A stretch of 40,214 bases of DNA from an uncultured Eubacteriales bacterium (GTDB lineage: Bacteria > Bacillota > Clostridia > Oscillospirales > Oscillospiraceae), in assembly GCA_900547315.1 (NCBI GenBank), contig URGI01000007.1, positions 1-40,214 on the forward strand, in the 5' to 3' direction. Positions 1 to 7,196 of the stretch are shown piece by piece. Under the pieces are notes generated by a model. That model was given only the letters and a program-made list of their open reading frames with translations. It was not told where the DNA came from and did not search any database. The position numbers and the translations under genes were made by a program. How positions within the stretch are numbered: position 1 is the first letter of the stretch; every line of letters starts with the position of its first letter.

Positions 1-309
1 ACAAACCTGATTCTCCATTCTGACCAGGGCTGGCAGTACCAACACAAACAATACCAACAGATGCTCCGGGAGAAAGGCGTTCGCCAGAGCATGAGCCGGA
101 AAGGAAACTGTCTGGACAACGCCGTGATAGAGAATTTCTTCGGCTTACTCAAAAGTGAACTGTTGTACTTACAAGAGTTTCAGTCTATGGAACACTTCAG
201 GCAGGAACTCGTTGCATATCTGGATTACTACAACAACCGCAGGATCAAGGCAAAGCTAAAGGGCTTGCCGCCTGCAATTCACAGACAGCAAGCCCTTTCG
301 GCTGCTTGA
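1..309 (+). CDS. IS3-family transposase OrfB, C-terminal part (5' truncated by window edge)
   Basis: This is the end of a DDE integrase-type transposase that cuts and joins IS ends. The frame is open from base 1 to the TGA at 307-309. The second catalytic aspartate is in the HSDQG motif and the glutamate is in [12 protein letters not shown]. Exactly 35 residues separate them, which is the DD(35)E spacing of the IS3 family. The ending with [16 protein letters not shown] matches the usual C-terminus of IS150/IS3-type OrfB. Only about 102 residues are visible, so whether the whole element is intact cannot be judged. Confidence 0.93.
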   Translation, partial: TNLILHSDQGWQYQHKQYQQMLREKGVRQSMSRKGNCLDNAVIENFFGLLKSELLYLQEFQSMEHFRQELVAYLDYYNNRRIKAKLKGLPPAIHRQQALSAA

Positions 310-330
310 ACAATTTTTACTTCAGAATAT

Positions 331-355
331 TGTCTAACTTTTTGGGGTCACTTCA
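331..355. repeat. Probable right terminal inverted repeat of the IS3-family element
   Basis: The stretch begins TGTCTAACTTTTTGGGG and ends GTCACTTCA, 22 bp after the transposase stop codon. Both the spacing and the terminal CA fit an IS3/IS150-group right end. The matching left repeat is outside the window, so this is assigned by resemblance only. Confidence 0.55.
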
Positions 356-428
356 TGTTTATATTACCACATTTTCTGCAAAATTTCCAGTCTTGAAATT
401 AACGGATTTTTATAGTAATAAGAATACG

Positions 429-816
429 GTCGGTGGGAGGCGCGGCGCGGGCTTTAAAGCGGAGGACAAGTCCTTCGGAAGCCTGCTCGGCCTCAGCTAC
501 TATATGGACAGCGACTCTTTCCGCGGCCTGCTCCGGTCGATCTCCGACCTGGGGTCGGACGGCTCCGCGATATGCTTTGACTACCAGACGCCGGACGGCT
601 CAGGCGAGACGCGCCGGAACGAACAGCTCGCGGGTGCGGCGGGGGAGAGCATGAAGGCGAAATACACCGCCGCCGAGATAGAGAAAATGCTGGCCGACTG
701 CGGCTTTCTCATCTATGAACAGCTCGACGACGAGGAGATGACGAAGCGGTATTTCGCGCCATGTCGGGATGATATGCGCGCCGAAGGGCGTGAACTACAT
801 TCTGGCGCTGAAAAAC
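429..816 (+). pseudogene. Remnant of an LCMT/PPM1-type class I SAM-dependent methyltransferase
   Basis: The translation from about 450 (FKAEDKSFGSLLGLSYYMD, then ICFDYQTPDG, GFLIYEQLDDEEMTKRYF) resembles the C-terminal half of the leucine carboxyl methyltransferase-like family of SAM-dependent methyltransferases (TIGR00027 type). The first roughly 150 residues, including the SAM-binding GxGxG region, are missing. Near 760-770 the reading frame changes: the expected C-terminal motif APKGVNYILALK is found in frame 1, whereas the upstream part is in frame 3. The gene is therefore both 5'-truncated and frameshifted, and is almost certainly inactive. The truncation point borders an AT-rich stretch (356-430) next to the IS end, which suggests the mobile element or an associated deletion caused the loss. 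Family assignment is from motif recognition only. Confidence 0.65.
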
Positions 817-848
817 AACCACGGTTTCAACAGAAACCGTGGTTGTTT
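813..848. terminator. Perfect 16-bp hairpin between convergent genes
   Basis: The arms AAACAACCACGGTTTC (813-828) and its exact complement (833-848) are separated by a 4-base loop. An A-rich run on the left (810-815) becomes a T-run for the minus-strand transcript, so the hairpin is best placed to stop transcription from the leftward regulator gene. It may also serve the decayed methyltransferase. Confidence 0.75.
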
Positions 849-861
849 CAGAATCATCTGC

Positions 862-2100
862 TTACGCCAGCTTTTTCTTTTTGGACAGGAACACGATCAG
901 GCAGACGGCGGCCTCGACGATGTATACCGCGATGAACGCTTCGTTCATCAGCGTCTGGCGCTGCCATGCCACGCGCAGCTGGTCGCCGGTTATGACCTTT
1001 ATGCTCACAAGCTCGTTTTCGACCCACGTGAAGCTCATGCTGGCTACGTTTTCGTTGCGCTGAATATATGTGCATACCACGCTGCCGTCCGGCGCTTCTA
1101 TGCTGTGGGTGTGCTGCTCGCGCCACTGTCTCGAATCATATGCCGGCGCGTCGTATTCCACCGCAGTTGCGGGAGCGTCATTGTACCCGCCCGAGGTCTG
1201 CTTCGTCTCCATGAATGTGACGAAGTCATCGACGTTGTCAAACGAGGTGGAGTCGGCAAAAAGCCTGGTGTCGTAGTTCAGCGCTATCTGCACCGCTGTG
1301 GTCACGACTAGCACTGCCACGAGGATCAGCGCGCTCTTCAGCCGCAGCTTGTCGGCCTTAACGGTCATCTCCTCCGGTACGTACACGCCGCGCGCCGCGC
1401 ATATCCGCGGCACGGCCGCGCATATTATCAGGCCGATAACGGCGGCAATGCCGGCAAAGACGAGGCCGTATCTCGCCCAGTCGCTGATATCAAGCCCGTA
1501 GTAGGGGCTGTTCACCACGACTATCAGCGGCAGGACGGCGGCGAACATAATGAGTACGCCGGTCAGATTCCCCGCCGCGCCGCGGACGATCTTCTCCTTC
1601 ACGCGGTCGAGCAGCGGCGACTCCGTCTCGTATACCAGCGCGGAAAACGAAGCGATGAGCTTCATCGTAAGCCACATAAGCCCGCCCACATAGAATACGC
1701 ATGCGAGGAAGAAGCCGAGATATGCGCGGCTGAACACCGTGTTGCAGACGAGCGCGGCCAGCAGGCCGAGCGCGCTGAGCGCGTATATCCCCGCCGAGTG
1801 AACGGAGAAGCTCGCGCGCACGCGGTTTATAAGGAAGTCTATCTGCTTCGCGGTCTTCTGCTCCTGGCGCGGCTGGCGCTCCTCACTGTTTATGCGCCCG
1901 CCGTTTAAAAGCTCGTCGCAGCTGACACCGAAGATCTCCGCCAGCGCGGGGATCGTCGTCAGGTCGGGATAGCACTCGTCGCGCTCCCAGCGGCTGACCG
2001 CCTTGTCGGAGACGTTGAGTTTTTCGGCAAGCTCTTTTTGCGTAAGCCCGTTTGCCTTGCGCAGGGCGGCTATGAAGCTGCCAATGGTTTTCTTTTCCAT
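862..2100 (-). CDS. XRE-family HTH regulator fused to a multi-pass membrane domain
   Basis: This is a probable membrane-anchored transcriptional regulator of 412 residues. Residues 7-65 form a classic XRE helix-turn-helix: LRKANGLTQKELAEKLNVS, then AVSRWERDECYPDL, then a DELLNG end. The middle (about 105-300) holds six or so hydrophobic segments, for example ALSALGLLAALVCNTVF, LIMFAAVLPLIVVV and ALILVAVLVVTTAVQIAL. An extracytoplasmic-looking region follows, and a last hydrophobic segment (FIAVYIVEAAVCLIVFL) comes before a KKKKLA tail. A GAGGAG ribosome site lies just upstream of the ATG. This architecture is common in Clostridia, but targets are generally unknown. It could sense a membrane or cell-wall signal, which is inference. 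It is convergent to the methyltransferase remnant and divergent from trkA. Confidence 0.85.
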   Translation of the reverse strand: MEKKTIGSFIAALRKANGLTQKELAEKLNVSDKAVSRWERDECYPDLTTIPALAEIFGVSCDELLNGGRINSEERQPRQEQKTAKQIDFLINRVRASFSVHSAGIYALSALGLLAALVCNTVFSRAYLGFFLACVFYVGGLMWLTMKLIASFSALVYETESPLLDRVKEKIVRGAAGNLTGVLIMFAAVLPLIVVVNSPYYGLDISDWARYGLVFAGIAAVIGLIICAAVPRICAARGVYVPEEMTVKADKLRLKSALILVAVLVVTTAVQIALNYDTRLFADSTSFDNVDDFVTFMETKQTSGGYNDAPATAVEYDAPAYDSRQWREQHTHSIEAPDGSVVCTYIQRNENVASMSFTWVENELVSIKVITGDQLRVAWQRQTLMNEAFIAVYIVEAAVCLIVFLSKKKKLA

Positions 2101-2244
2101 TTATTTTCTCCTCAATAATGAAGTCACTTGGCCTTGTGCAGTCTCATTCTACAAAATTGCAAGAAAAAATACCAGCCCTCAAACCGAAAATCTCTCTCGC
2201 ACAGCGAGAATTGCGTCCCAAACCGGCAAAAGGACAAATTGCCC

Positions 2245-2272
2245 TTGCCTTAATACGGGAAAATGATATAAT
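2245..2272 (+). promoter_or_regulatory. Predicted sigma-A promoter for trkA-trkH
   Basis: A TTGCCT -35 box (2245-2250) and a perfect TATAAT -10 box (2267-2272) are separated by 16 bp. They lie about 43 bp upstream of the trkA start. Confidence 0.6.
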
Positions 2273-2314
2273 ATAAAAAAGTTTTTGCGTATTTTTTATG
2301 CAAAGGAGCAAGCT

Positions 2315-3673
2315 ATGAAAATAATTGTTGTAGGAGCCGGCAAGGTTGGCTACTCTGTTGCAAAAATACTTTCCGAGGAGGGGCACGACATCACGGTCAT
2401 CGACCGCGACCCCGAAACCATAACCCACCTTTCCAACGAGCTTGACGTCATATGCGTGGAGGGCAGTGCGACGAACCATGAGACGCTGCTCGGCGCGGGC
2501 GCGGCGGAGGCCGACCTCCTAATGGCCGCGACCCAGCAGGACGAGGTCAACATGGTCTGCGGCATCACCGCGCGCAAGCTCGGCACGAAGCACGTCATCG
2601 CGCGTATAAGAGACACGGAGTACCTGCGGCAGACGGAGTTTCTGCGCGAGGTGCTCGGCCTGTCGATAACCATAAACCCCGAATACGAGTGCGCCAAGGA
2701 GATCGCGCGCATACTGCGCTTCCCGAGCGCCGCCAGAGTCGATACCTTCTCCAAGGGCAGCGTCGAGATCGTGGAGCACCGCGTGCGCGAGCACGGGAAG
2801 CTTGACGGCATGCAGCTGAAGGACTTGCCGTCGGTCTGCGGGGCGAAGGTGCTGGTCAGCGTCGTGGAGCGCGGCGGCGAGGCGATCATCCCGAACGGCG
2901 AATTCACCCTTCACGCGGGCGACCGCCTGAGCATCACCGGCGCCACAAAGGAGCTGCGCAAGTTCTTCATGGCCATGGGGCAGTATAAAAAGCCCGTGCG
3001 CAACGTCATGATAATGGGCGGCAGCCGCATCGCGGTGTACCTGACAAGGCTGCTTCAGGAGAGCGGCATCGGCGTGTCCGTCATCGACCGCAGCCCCGAA
3101 CGCTGCGAGCATCTGTGCGACATTCTGCCCGGCGCGAACATCGTCTGCGGCGACGCGACGCGCAGCGAAGTCCTGCTGGAGGAGGGCATCCGCACGACGG
3201 ACGCTTTTGTCGCGCTCACCGGCGACGACGGCGACAATATCATTACCTCGCTCTACGCGAAGAAGCGCGCCGTCGGCAGCATCGTCACCAAGGTCAACCG
3301 CGAGCACTTCACCGAGATACTCGAAAGCTCCGATCTCGACTGCATCGTCACGCCGAAGGAGCTGGTCGCGCAGCAGCTCGCGCGCTACGTCCGCGCGATG
3401 CACGACTCGATGGGCAGCAGCATGGAGACGCTCTACCGCCTTGCCGACGGCAAGGTCGAGGCGCTGGAATTCCGAGTGACGGAGGGCGCGGCCTGCATCG
3501 GCATCCCGCTCAAGTTGCTGAAGCTCAAGCCGAACGTGCTGGTCTGCGCCGTCATCCGCGGCGACCGCAGCATAATCCCCGACGGCGAAACCACCATCTG
3601 CGCCGGTGATCACGCGATAATCGTGTCCAGCGCAGGCAAACTCAAGACCATAGACGGTATCGTTGACAAATAA
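2315..3673 (+). CDS. trkA: Trk potassium uptake system peripheral NAD-binding protein TrkA
   Basis: TrkA is a cytoplasmic gating subunit that binds nucleotide (NAD/NADH or ATP) and controls the TrkH channel. The protein is 452 residues with two RCK units in tandem. The first Rossmann fold starts at residue 1 with IIVVGAGKVGYSVA and an acidic strand end (VIDRD). The second starts near residue 229 with VMIMGGSRIAVYL and VIDRSPERC, so its glycine motif is degenerate. Each is followed by a RCK_C domain (around 140-220 and 365-450). The start at 2315 is chosen because AAGGAG at 2303-2308 is ideally spaced, and because the Rossmann fold begins immediately; an upstream ATG at 2298 is in another frame. 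trkH follows after 5 bp, which suggests translational coupling. Confidence 0.95.
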   Translation: MKIIVVGAGKVGYSVAKILSEEGHDITVIDRDPETITHLSNELDVICVEGSATNHETLLGAGAAEADLLMAATQQDEVNMVCGITARKLGTKHVIARIRDTEYLRQTEFLREVLGLSITINPEYECAKEIARILRFPSAARVDTFSKGSVEIVEHRVREHGKLDGMQLKDLPSVCGAKVLVSVVERGGEAIIPNGEFTLHAGDRLSITGATKELRKFFMAMGQYKKPVRNVMIMGGSRIAVYLTRLLQESGIGVSVIDRSPERCEHLCDILPGANIVCGDATRSEVLLEEGIRTTDAFVALTGDDGDNIITSLYAKKRAVGSIVTKVNREHFTEILESSDLDCIVTPKELVAQQLARYVRAMHDSMGSSMETLYRLADGKVEALEFRVTEGAACIGIPLKLLKLKPNVLVCAVIRGDRSIIPDGETTICAGDHAIIVSSAGKLKTIDGIVDK

Positions 3674-3678
3674 ACGCT

Positions 3679-5118
3679 ATGAATTACAGAATGATTGCGC
3701 GGATACTCGGCATGGTGCTGCTGATCCTTGCGGCGCTGCTGGTGCTTCCGCTTATCGCCGGACTGTGCTACGGCGAAAATGTGCTCAATTTTGCGGTCAC
3801 GATCGCGGCGGCCGCAGCGCTTGGCGGTATCTTCATGCTGTTCAAGCCGAAAAACCGCGATATCTACGCGCGCGAGGGCTTCACGGCGGTCGGCCTGTCG
3901 TGGATACTGATGTCGCTTATCGGCGCGCTGCCCTTTGTCATCAGCGGCGATATCCCGAGCTATGTGGACGCGCTGTTTGAGACCGTCTCCGGCTTCACGA
4001 CCACCGGCTCTACGCTGCTCACGGACGTCGAGGCGATGAGCCGCGGCTGCATGTTCTGGCGCATGTTCACGCACTGGATAGGCGGTATGGGCGTACTGGT
4101 GTTCATCATGGCGGTGCTGCCGATGAGCGGCGAGCACTCGATGCACATAATGCGCGCGGAGATCCCGGGGCCGGTCGTCGGCAAGCTCGTCCCCCGCGCG
4201 AGAAAGACCGCGGCGATACTCTATATAATATATATGGGGCTTACCGCGATAGAGACCGTTTTTCTCCTCTGCGGCGGCATGAGCTTTTATGACGCGCTGC
4301 TGCACGCCTTCGCAACCGCCGGCACAGGCGGCTTCTCGACGCGCGGCGCGGGCATCGCGGCGTTTGACAGCCTGTATATCGAGGTCGTCATAAGCGTGTT
4401 CATGCTGCTCTTCGCCGTGAACTTCAACCTCTATTTCCTGCTGCTCATGGGGCGCGTGCGCGACGTGTTAAAAAATCAGGAGCTGCGCTGCTTCGGCGTG
4501 TTCGTGGCCTTCTCGATGCTCACCGTCGCTTGGAACATTTCCGGACAGTACGGCGGCTTCGCCGAGGCACTGCGCTATTCGTCGTTCACGGTCGCCTCGC
4601 TCGTCAGCAGTACCGGCTTCGGCACAGCGGATTTCACGCAGTGGCCGCAGTATTCGCAGTGGCTGCTGGTGATAATAATGTTCGTCGGCGCCTGCGCGGG
4701 CAGCACCGGCGGCGGACTCAAGCTCTCGCGCGTGATGATGCTGCTGAAAGCCGCGTTTTCCGACATGAGGCGCGTGATATGGCCGCGCCGCGTCAGCCGT
4801 CTGCAGATGGAAGGGCAGCGGGTGGAGCAGACGGTGATACGGGCGGTGTTCTCGTATTCCACGCTGTATATGCTCCTGCTGCTGGCCGGAACACTGCTGA
4901 TCTCCTTTGACGGGTTTGACACCACGACGAACTTCACCGCGGCGCTGACCTGCCTGTCAAATATGGGGCCGGGGCTTGGCCTTATCGGCCCGGCCGGCAA
5001 TTTCTCGATTTTCTCCGATCTCTCAAAGCTTCTCATGTCGTTCCTGATGCTTGCGGGGCGGCTGGAGCTGTACCCGATACTTGTGCTGTTTTTCCCGTCG
5101 GTCTGGAAACGCAGCTGA
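3679..5118 (+). CDS. trkH: TrkH-family potassium transporter, membrane subunit
   Basis: This is the potassium-translocating membrane subunit, 479 residues, the usual length for TrkH. It carries the four pore-loop repeats typical of the superfamily: ETVSGFTTTGSTL (about 103-115), ATAGTGGFSTRG (about 213-224), SSTGFGTADF (about 310-319) and LSNMGPGLG near residue 425. Many hydrophobic helices lie between them. The motif FVGACAGSTGGGLK before the last pore loop is also characteristic. The ATG is only 5 bp after the trkA stop and has no strong ribosome site of its own, so translation probably depends on trkA. A decayed paralogue follows directly downstream. Confidence 0.95.
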   Translation: MNYRMIARILGMVLLILAALLVLPLIAGLCYGENVLNFAVTIAAAAALGGIFMLFKPKNRDIYAREGFTAVGLSWILMSLIGALPFVISGDIPSYVDALFETVSGFTTTGSTLLTDVEAMSRGCMFWRMFTHWIGGMGVLVFIMAVLPMSGEHSMHIMRAEIPGPVVGKLVPRARKTAAILYIIYMGLTAIETVFLLCGGMSFYDALLHAFATAGTGGFSTRGAGIAAFDSLYIEVVISVFMLLFAVNFNLYFLLLMGRVRDVLKNQELRCFGVFVAFSMLTVAWNISGQYGGFAEALRYSSFTVASLVSSTGFGTADFTQWPQYSQWLLVIIMFVGACAGSTGGGLKLSRVMMLLKAAFSDMRRVIWPRRVSRLQMEGQRVEQTVIRAVFSYSTLYMLLLLAGTLLISFDGFDTTTNFTAALTCLSNMGPGLGLIGPAGNFSIFSDLSKLLMSFLMLAGRLELYPILVLFFPSVWKRS

Positions 5119-5163
5119 CAGCCTGTCTGCGTACCTAAATATATAAAAACCGGAGACGCTTGG

Positions 5164-5492
5164 ATGAATTACAGGATTTCTATGCGCGCGAGGGTTTCGT
5201 GACGGTCGGGCTGGTGTGAATATCCATGTCGCTGCTCGGCGCGCTGCCATTTGTCCTCAGCGGGGACATCCCGAATTATCTCGATGCCGTGTTTGAGACC
5301 GTCTCCGGCTTCACGGCGGCGCTGGCCTGCATATCGAATATCGGCCCCGGAATGGGGCAGATAGGCCCCGCGAGCTGCTTCAACATCTTCTCGGCGCCGG
5401 TGAAAATGGTGCTCGCGGTCATCATGCTCCTCGGAAGACTGGAGCTATATCCGATACCCGCATTCTTCGCGCCGACGACGTGGAGAAAGTGA
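5164..5492 (+). pseudogene. Decayed trkH paralogue with large deletions
   Basis: This short stretch is a collapsed second copy of trkH. It begins with ATGAATTACAG, as trkH does, then jumps in another frame to the region equivalent to trkH residue ~60 (FYAREGFVTVGL). A TGA stop (5217-5219) replaces the tryptophan codon of the SWILMS motif. It continues as MSLLGALPFVLSGDIPNYLDAVFETVSGF and then jumps to the equivalent of residue ~420 (AALACISNIGPGMG), running to the C-terminus (GRLELYPI...WRK). The middle of the channel is missing. Amino-acid identity to the intact neighbour is clearly below 100%, so this is an old or divergent paralogue. An 88-residue open frame from 5226 remains but lacks the pore domains. 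Confidence 0.88.
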
Positions 5493-5509
5493 CGGCGCGC
5501 CGCGCCGTA

Positions 5510-5538
5510 TTGCAAAAAGGCCGAAAGTGTGAGATAAT
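5510..5538 (+). promoter_or_regulatory. Predicted promoter for rsmE
   Basis: TTGCAA (5510-5515) and GATAAT (5533-5538) are separated by 17 bp, about 74 bp before the rsmE start. A second -35-like TTGACA at 5547-5552 has no convincing -10 box. Confidence 0.4.
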
Positions 5539-5611
5539 AATATCAGTTGACAAAACCGTGTCTGCTCTTGCTAACTGACACTAACAAAAAATGTGAAACG
5601 GGGAATTTCGT

Positions 5612-6343
5612 ATGCCGAGATTTTTTATGGCCGGTACAAACATTCTGGGCGGCATGGCAATAATGAAAGGGCGCGACGCGGAGCATGTGCGCGTGCTGAG
5701 GCTGCGCCCCGGCGAGGATATGATAATCTGCGACGGACAGGGGACGGATTATAAATGCCGTCTCGTGAAGACCGATAAGGAGCAGGTCGAGGCCGAGGTG
5801 ATCGAGGTCGTCCGCTGCCCCGCGGAGCCGAGCGTGAAGGTGACGGTGCTGTGCGGCCTGCCGAAGGGCGACAAGACGGATTATATCATTCAGAAATCCG
5901 TTGAGGCCGGCGCGGAGGAGATTCTGTTTTTCAATTCCGACCGCTGCGTCGCAAGGCCGGATAAGCCCGAAAAGAAGCTTGAGCGCTGGCAGCGCATCGC
6001 CGAAGAGGCCGCGAAGCAGTCCGGACGCGGGATTATCCCGCAGGTCGGCTGGGCGGGCGATTTCGCAGGCGCGCTGGACGTTGCAGTGAAGAAAGAGCTT
6101 GGCCTGTTCATGTATGAGACGGGCGAGCGGGAGGCGCTCAACGATGTGCTGGGCGCGAATTCCGGCATTGCGAGCGCCGCGATAATCACAGGCCCCGAGG
6201 GCGGATTTGCACAGTTCGAGGCCGATCTCGCGCGCATCGCGGGGCTGCATATCTGCTCAATGGGCGAGCGGATACTCCGCTGTGAGACGGCTCCCGTCGT
6301 CGCGCTGACTGCAGTGATGTACGCAACCGGCAATCTCTCGTGA
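5612..6343 (+). CDS. rsmE: 16S rRNA (uracil1498-N3)-methyltransferase RsmE
   Basis: RsmE methylates N3 of U1498 in helix 44 of 16S rRNA using SAM. The protein is 243 residues, the normal length. It starts with MPRFFM and has a PUA-like N-terminal domain (to about residue 70) with the AEHVRVLRLRPGED motif. The C-terminal SPOUT domain carries LPKGDKTDYIIQKSVEAGAEEI, RWQRIAEEAAKQSGR, ITGPEGGFAQFE and the knot signature LGERILRCETA-like sequence MGERILRCETAPV. A GGGGA ribosome site precedes the ATG. It is monocistronic here, between its own promoter and a strong terminator. It often sits beside prmA, which is not present. Confidence 0.95.
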   Translation: MPRFFMAGTNILGGMAIMKGRDAEHVRVLRLRPGEDMIICDGQGTDYKCRLVKTDKEQVEAEVIEVVRCPAEPSVKVTVLCGLPKGDKTDYIIQKSVEAGAEEILFFNSDRCVARPDKPEKKLERWQRIAEEAAKQSGRGIIPQVGWAGDFAGALDVAVKKELGLFMYETGEREALNDVLGANSGIASAAIITGPEGGFAQFEADLARIAGLHICSMGERILRCETAPVVALTAVMYATGNLS

Positions 6344-6360
6344 AGTGAATAAAGAACAAC

Positions 6361-6394
6361 CCCCGAGGGCGGATGCATCATCCGCCCTCGGGGG
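6361..6394. terminator. Strong rho-independent terminator between rsmE and the LUD gene
   Basis: A 15-bp perfect stem, CCCCGAGGGCGGATG (6361-6375) with its complement at 6379-6394, has a 3-base loop. It is followed by TTTATA on the plus strand. It is AAC/GTT-flanked on the other side, so it may work in both directions between two convergent genes. Confidence 0.85.
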
Positions 6395-6410
6395 TTTATA
6401 GTTGGTGAAA

Positions 6411-6490
6411 GGCGTCCCTCTTAGGGGAGCTGTCGGCCTGCGGCCGACTGAGGGGTCGCCAGAGCTGGAATACTGCCATTAGGGAAAAGA
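6411..6490. repeat. Dispersed intergenic repeat element, copy 1 (short form)
   Basis: The element starts GGCGTCCCTC and contains a perfect 7-bp hairpin GTCGGCC-TGC-GGCCGAC (6432-6448). It then has TGAGGGGTCGCCAG (6449-6462), which is nearly the reverse complement of its beginning, followed by a tail ending AGGGAAAAGA (6481-6490). The TGAGGGGTCGCCAG block and the tail recur at 30609-30650 next to a much longer internal structure. No open frame is present. It resembles the palindromic intergenic repeats of GC-rich gut Clostridia. Function is unknown. Confidence 0.7.
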
Positions 6491-6545
6491 TAGGGCAGTA
6501 TAAAGAATCCCTACAATATTGTTTTGCCCTGCGGCAAAGCTTATA

Positions 6546-7163
6546 TCAATATCCGAGTTCCTCGTCGACGAGGACTATGTGCAGCTCATCGAGGAGGCGG
6601 GGCCTCTGCTCTATTATCGTCGTGACAGAACAGATGCGCTGTGCATGGTGGCAGTCCACACATTTGCCGGTGATGGCGCAGGGCGTGTCGAGACCGAAAC
6701 GCTGCGCGTTCTTTGAACATGCCACAGCCTTGACGCGCGCCATGCCGCTCTCAAGATTGGCGGCAAGCTTGTTCTTGCCGACCACGAGCACGACTTTTTT
6801 CGGCCCGCCGAACATCGCGGCGACGCGGTTTCCGTTGCCGTCGATATTTATGAGCTTGGCGTTCATTGTGATGGCGTTGGTAGAACACAGGTACCAGTCC
6901 GCCGCCTTGGCTTTCTCGAAGATCTCCGCGCGCTCCTCAGGCTTGACGTCCCAGTGAAAATATACGGGGTTGCCCTGCGCGCGCAGAGCGTCGGGAAGCC
7001 CGAGCGAGCTGATCGTCATCGAGCCGCCGCAGCCGACGGAGGCGCGGTCACCGATGAGATCCAGTACAAGCTTTTTTGCTTCCTCGCCGCCGGCGGCGCT
7101 GTGAACGGTGAAGCCGCGGCCTTCAAGATTGGATACGAGCTTATCATAGTTTTCGCAGAACAT
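6546..7163 (-). CDS. LUD-domain protein (DUF162, LutC-like fold)
   Basis: The 205-residue protein belongs to the LUD (lactate utilisation) domain family. Typical motifs are VGCGGSMTISSLGL (about 43-56), YLCSTNAITMNAKLINIDGNGNRVA (about 92-116) and VVLVVGKNKLA. The C-terminal part has a cysteine cluster (C-AITGKC-VDC-HH-…IC, about residues 158-176). This could bind a metal or an iron-sulfur cluster, which is inference. Stand-alone LUD proteins of this size are frequent in Clostridia and their role is unproven. No lutA or lutB lies nearby, so lactate oxidation should not be assumed. It is the last gene of a long minus-strand run, 33 bp after the kinase, with AAAGGGG as ribosome site. Confidence 0.85.
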   Translation of the reverse strand: MFCENYDKLVSNLEGRGFTVHSAAGGEEAKKLVLDLIGDRASVGCGGSMTISSLGLPDALRAQGNPVYFHWDVKPEERAEIFEKAKAADWYLCSTNAITMNAKLINIDGNGNRVAAMFGGPKKVVLVVGKNKLAANLESGMARVKAVACSKNAQRFGLDTPCAITGKCVDCHHAQRICSVTTIIEQRPRLLDELHIVLVDEELGY

Positions 7164-7196
7164 GAACTATCCCCTTTCTGAATTTTATATTTAATG

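Larger units (their letters stand above)
1..355 (+). mobile_element. IS3-family insertion sequence, right-hand part only
   Basis: The window opens inside an IS3-family element. It holds the C-terminal part of the transposase, ending at 309, and a probable right terminal inverted repeat at 331-355. That repeat ends in the TCA typical of IS3/IS150-group ends (the last bases are GGTCACTTCA). The left end, orfA and the frameshift region lie outside the window. Base composition is clearly lower in GC than the surrounding chromosome, consistent with recent acquisition. The exact right boundary is inferred, because the left end and the target duplication cannot be seen. Confidence 0.8.

Noticed and set aside
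5226..5492. Short functional TrkH-like protein of 88 residues
   Set aside because: It lacks most pore loops and helices, and the upstream part contains a stop and a frame change. Decay explains it more simply.
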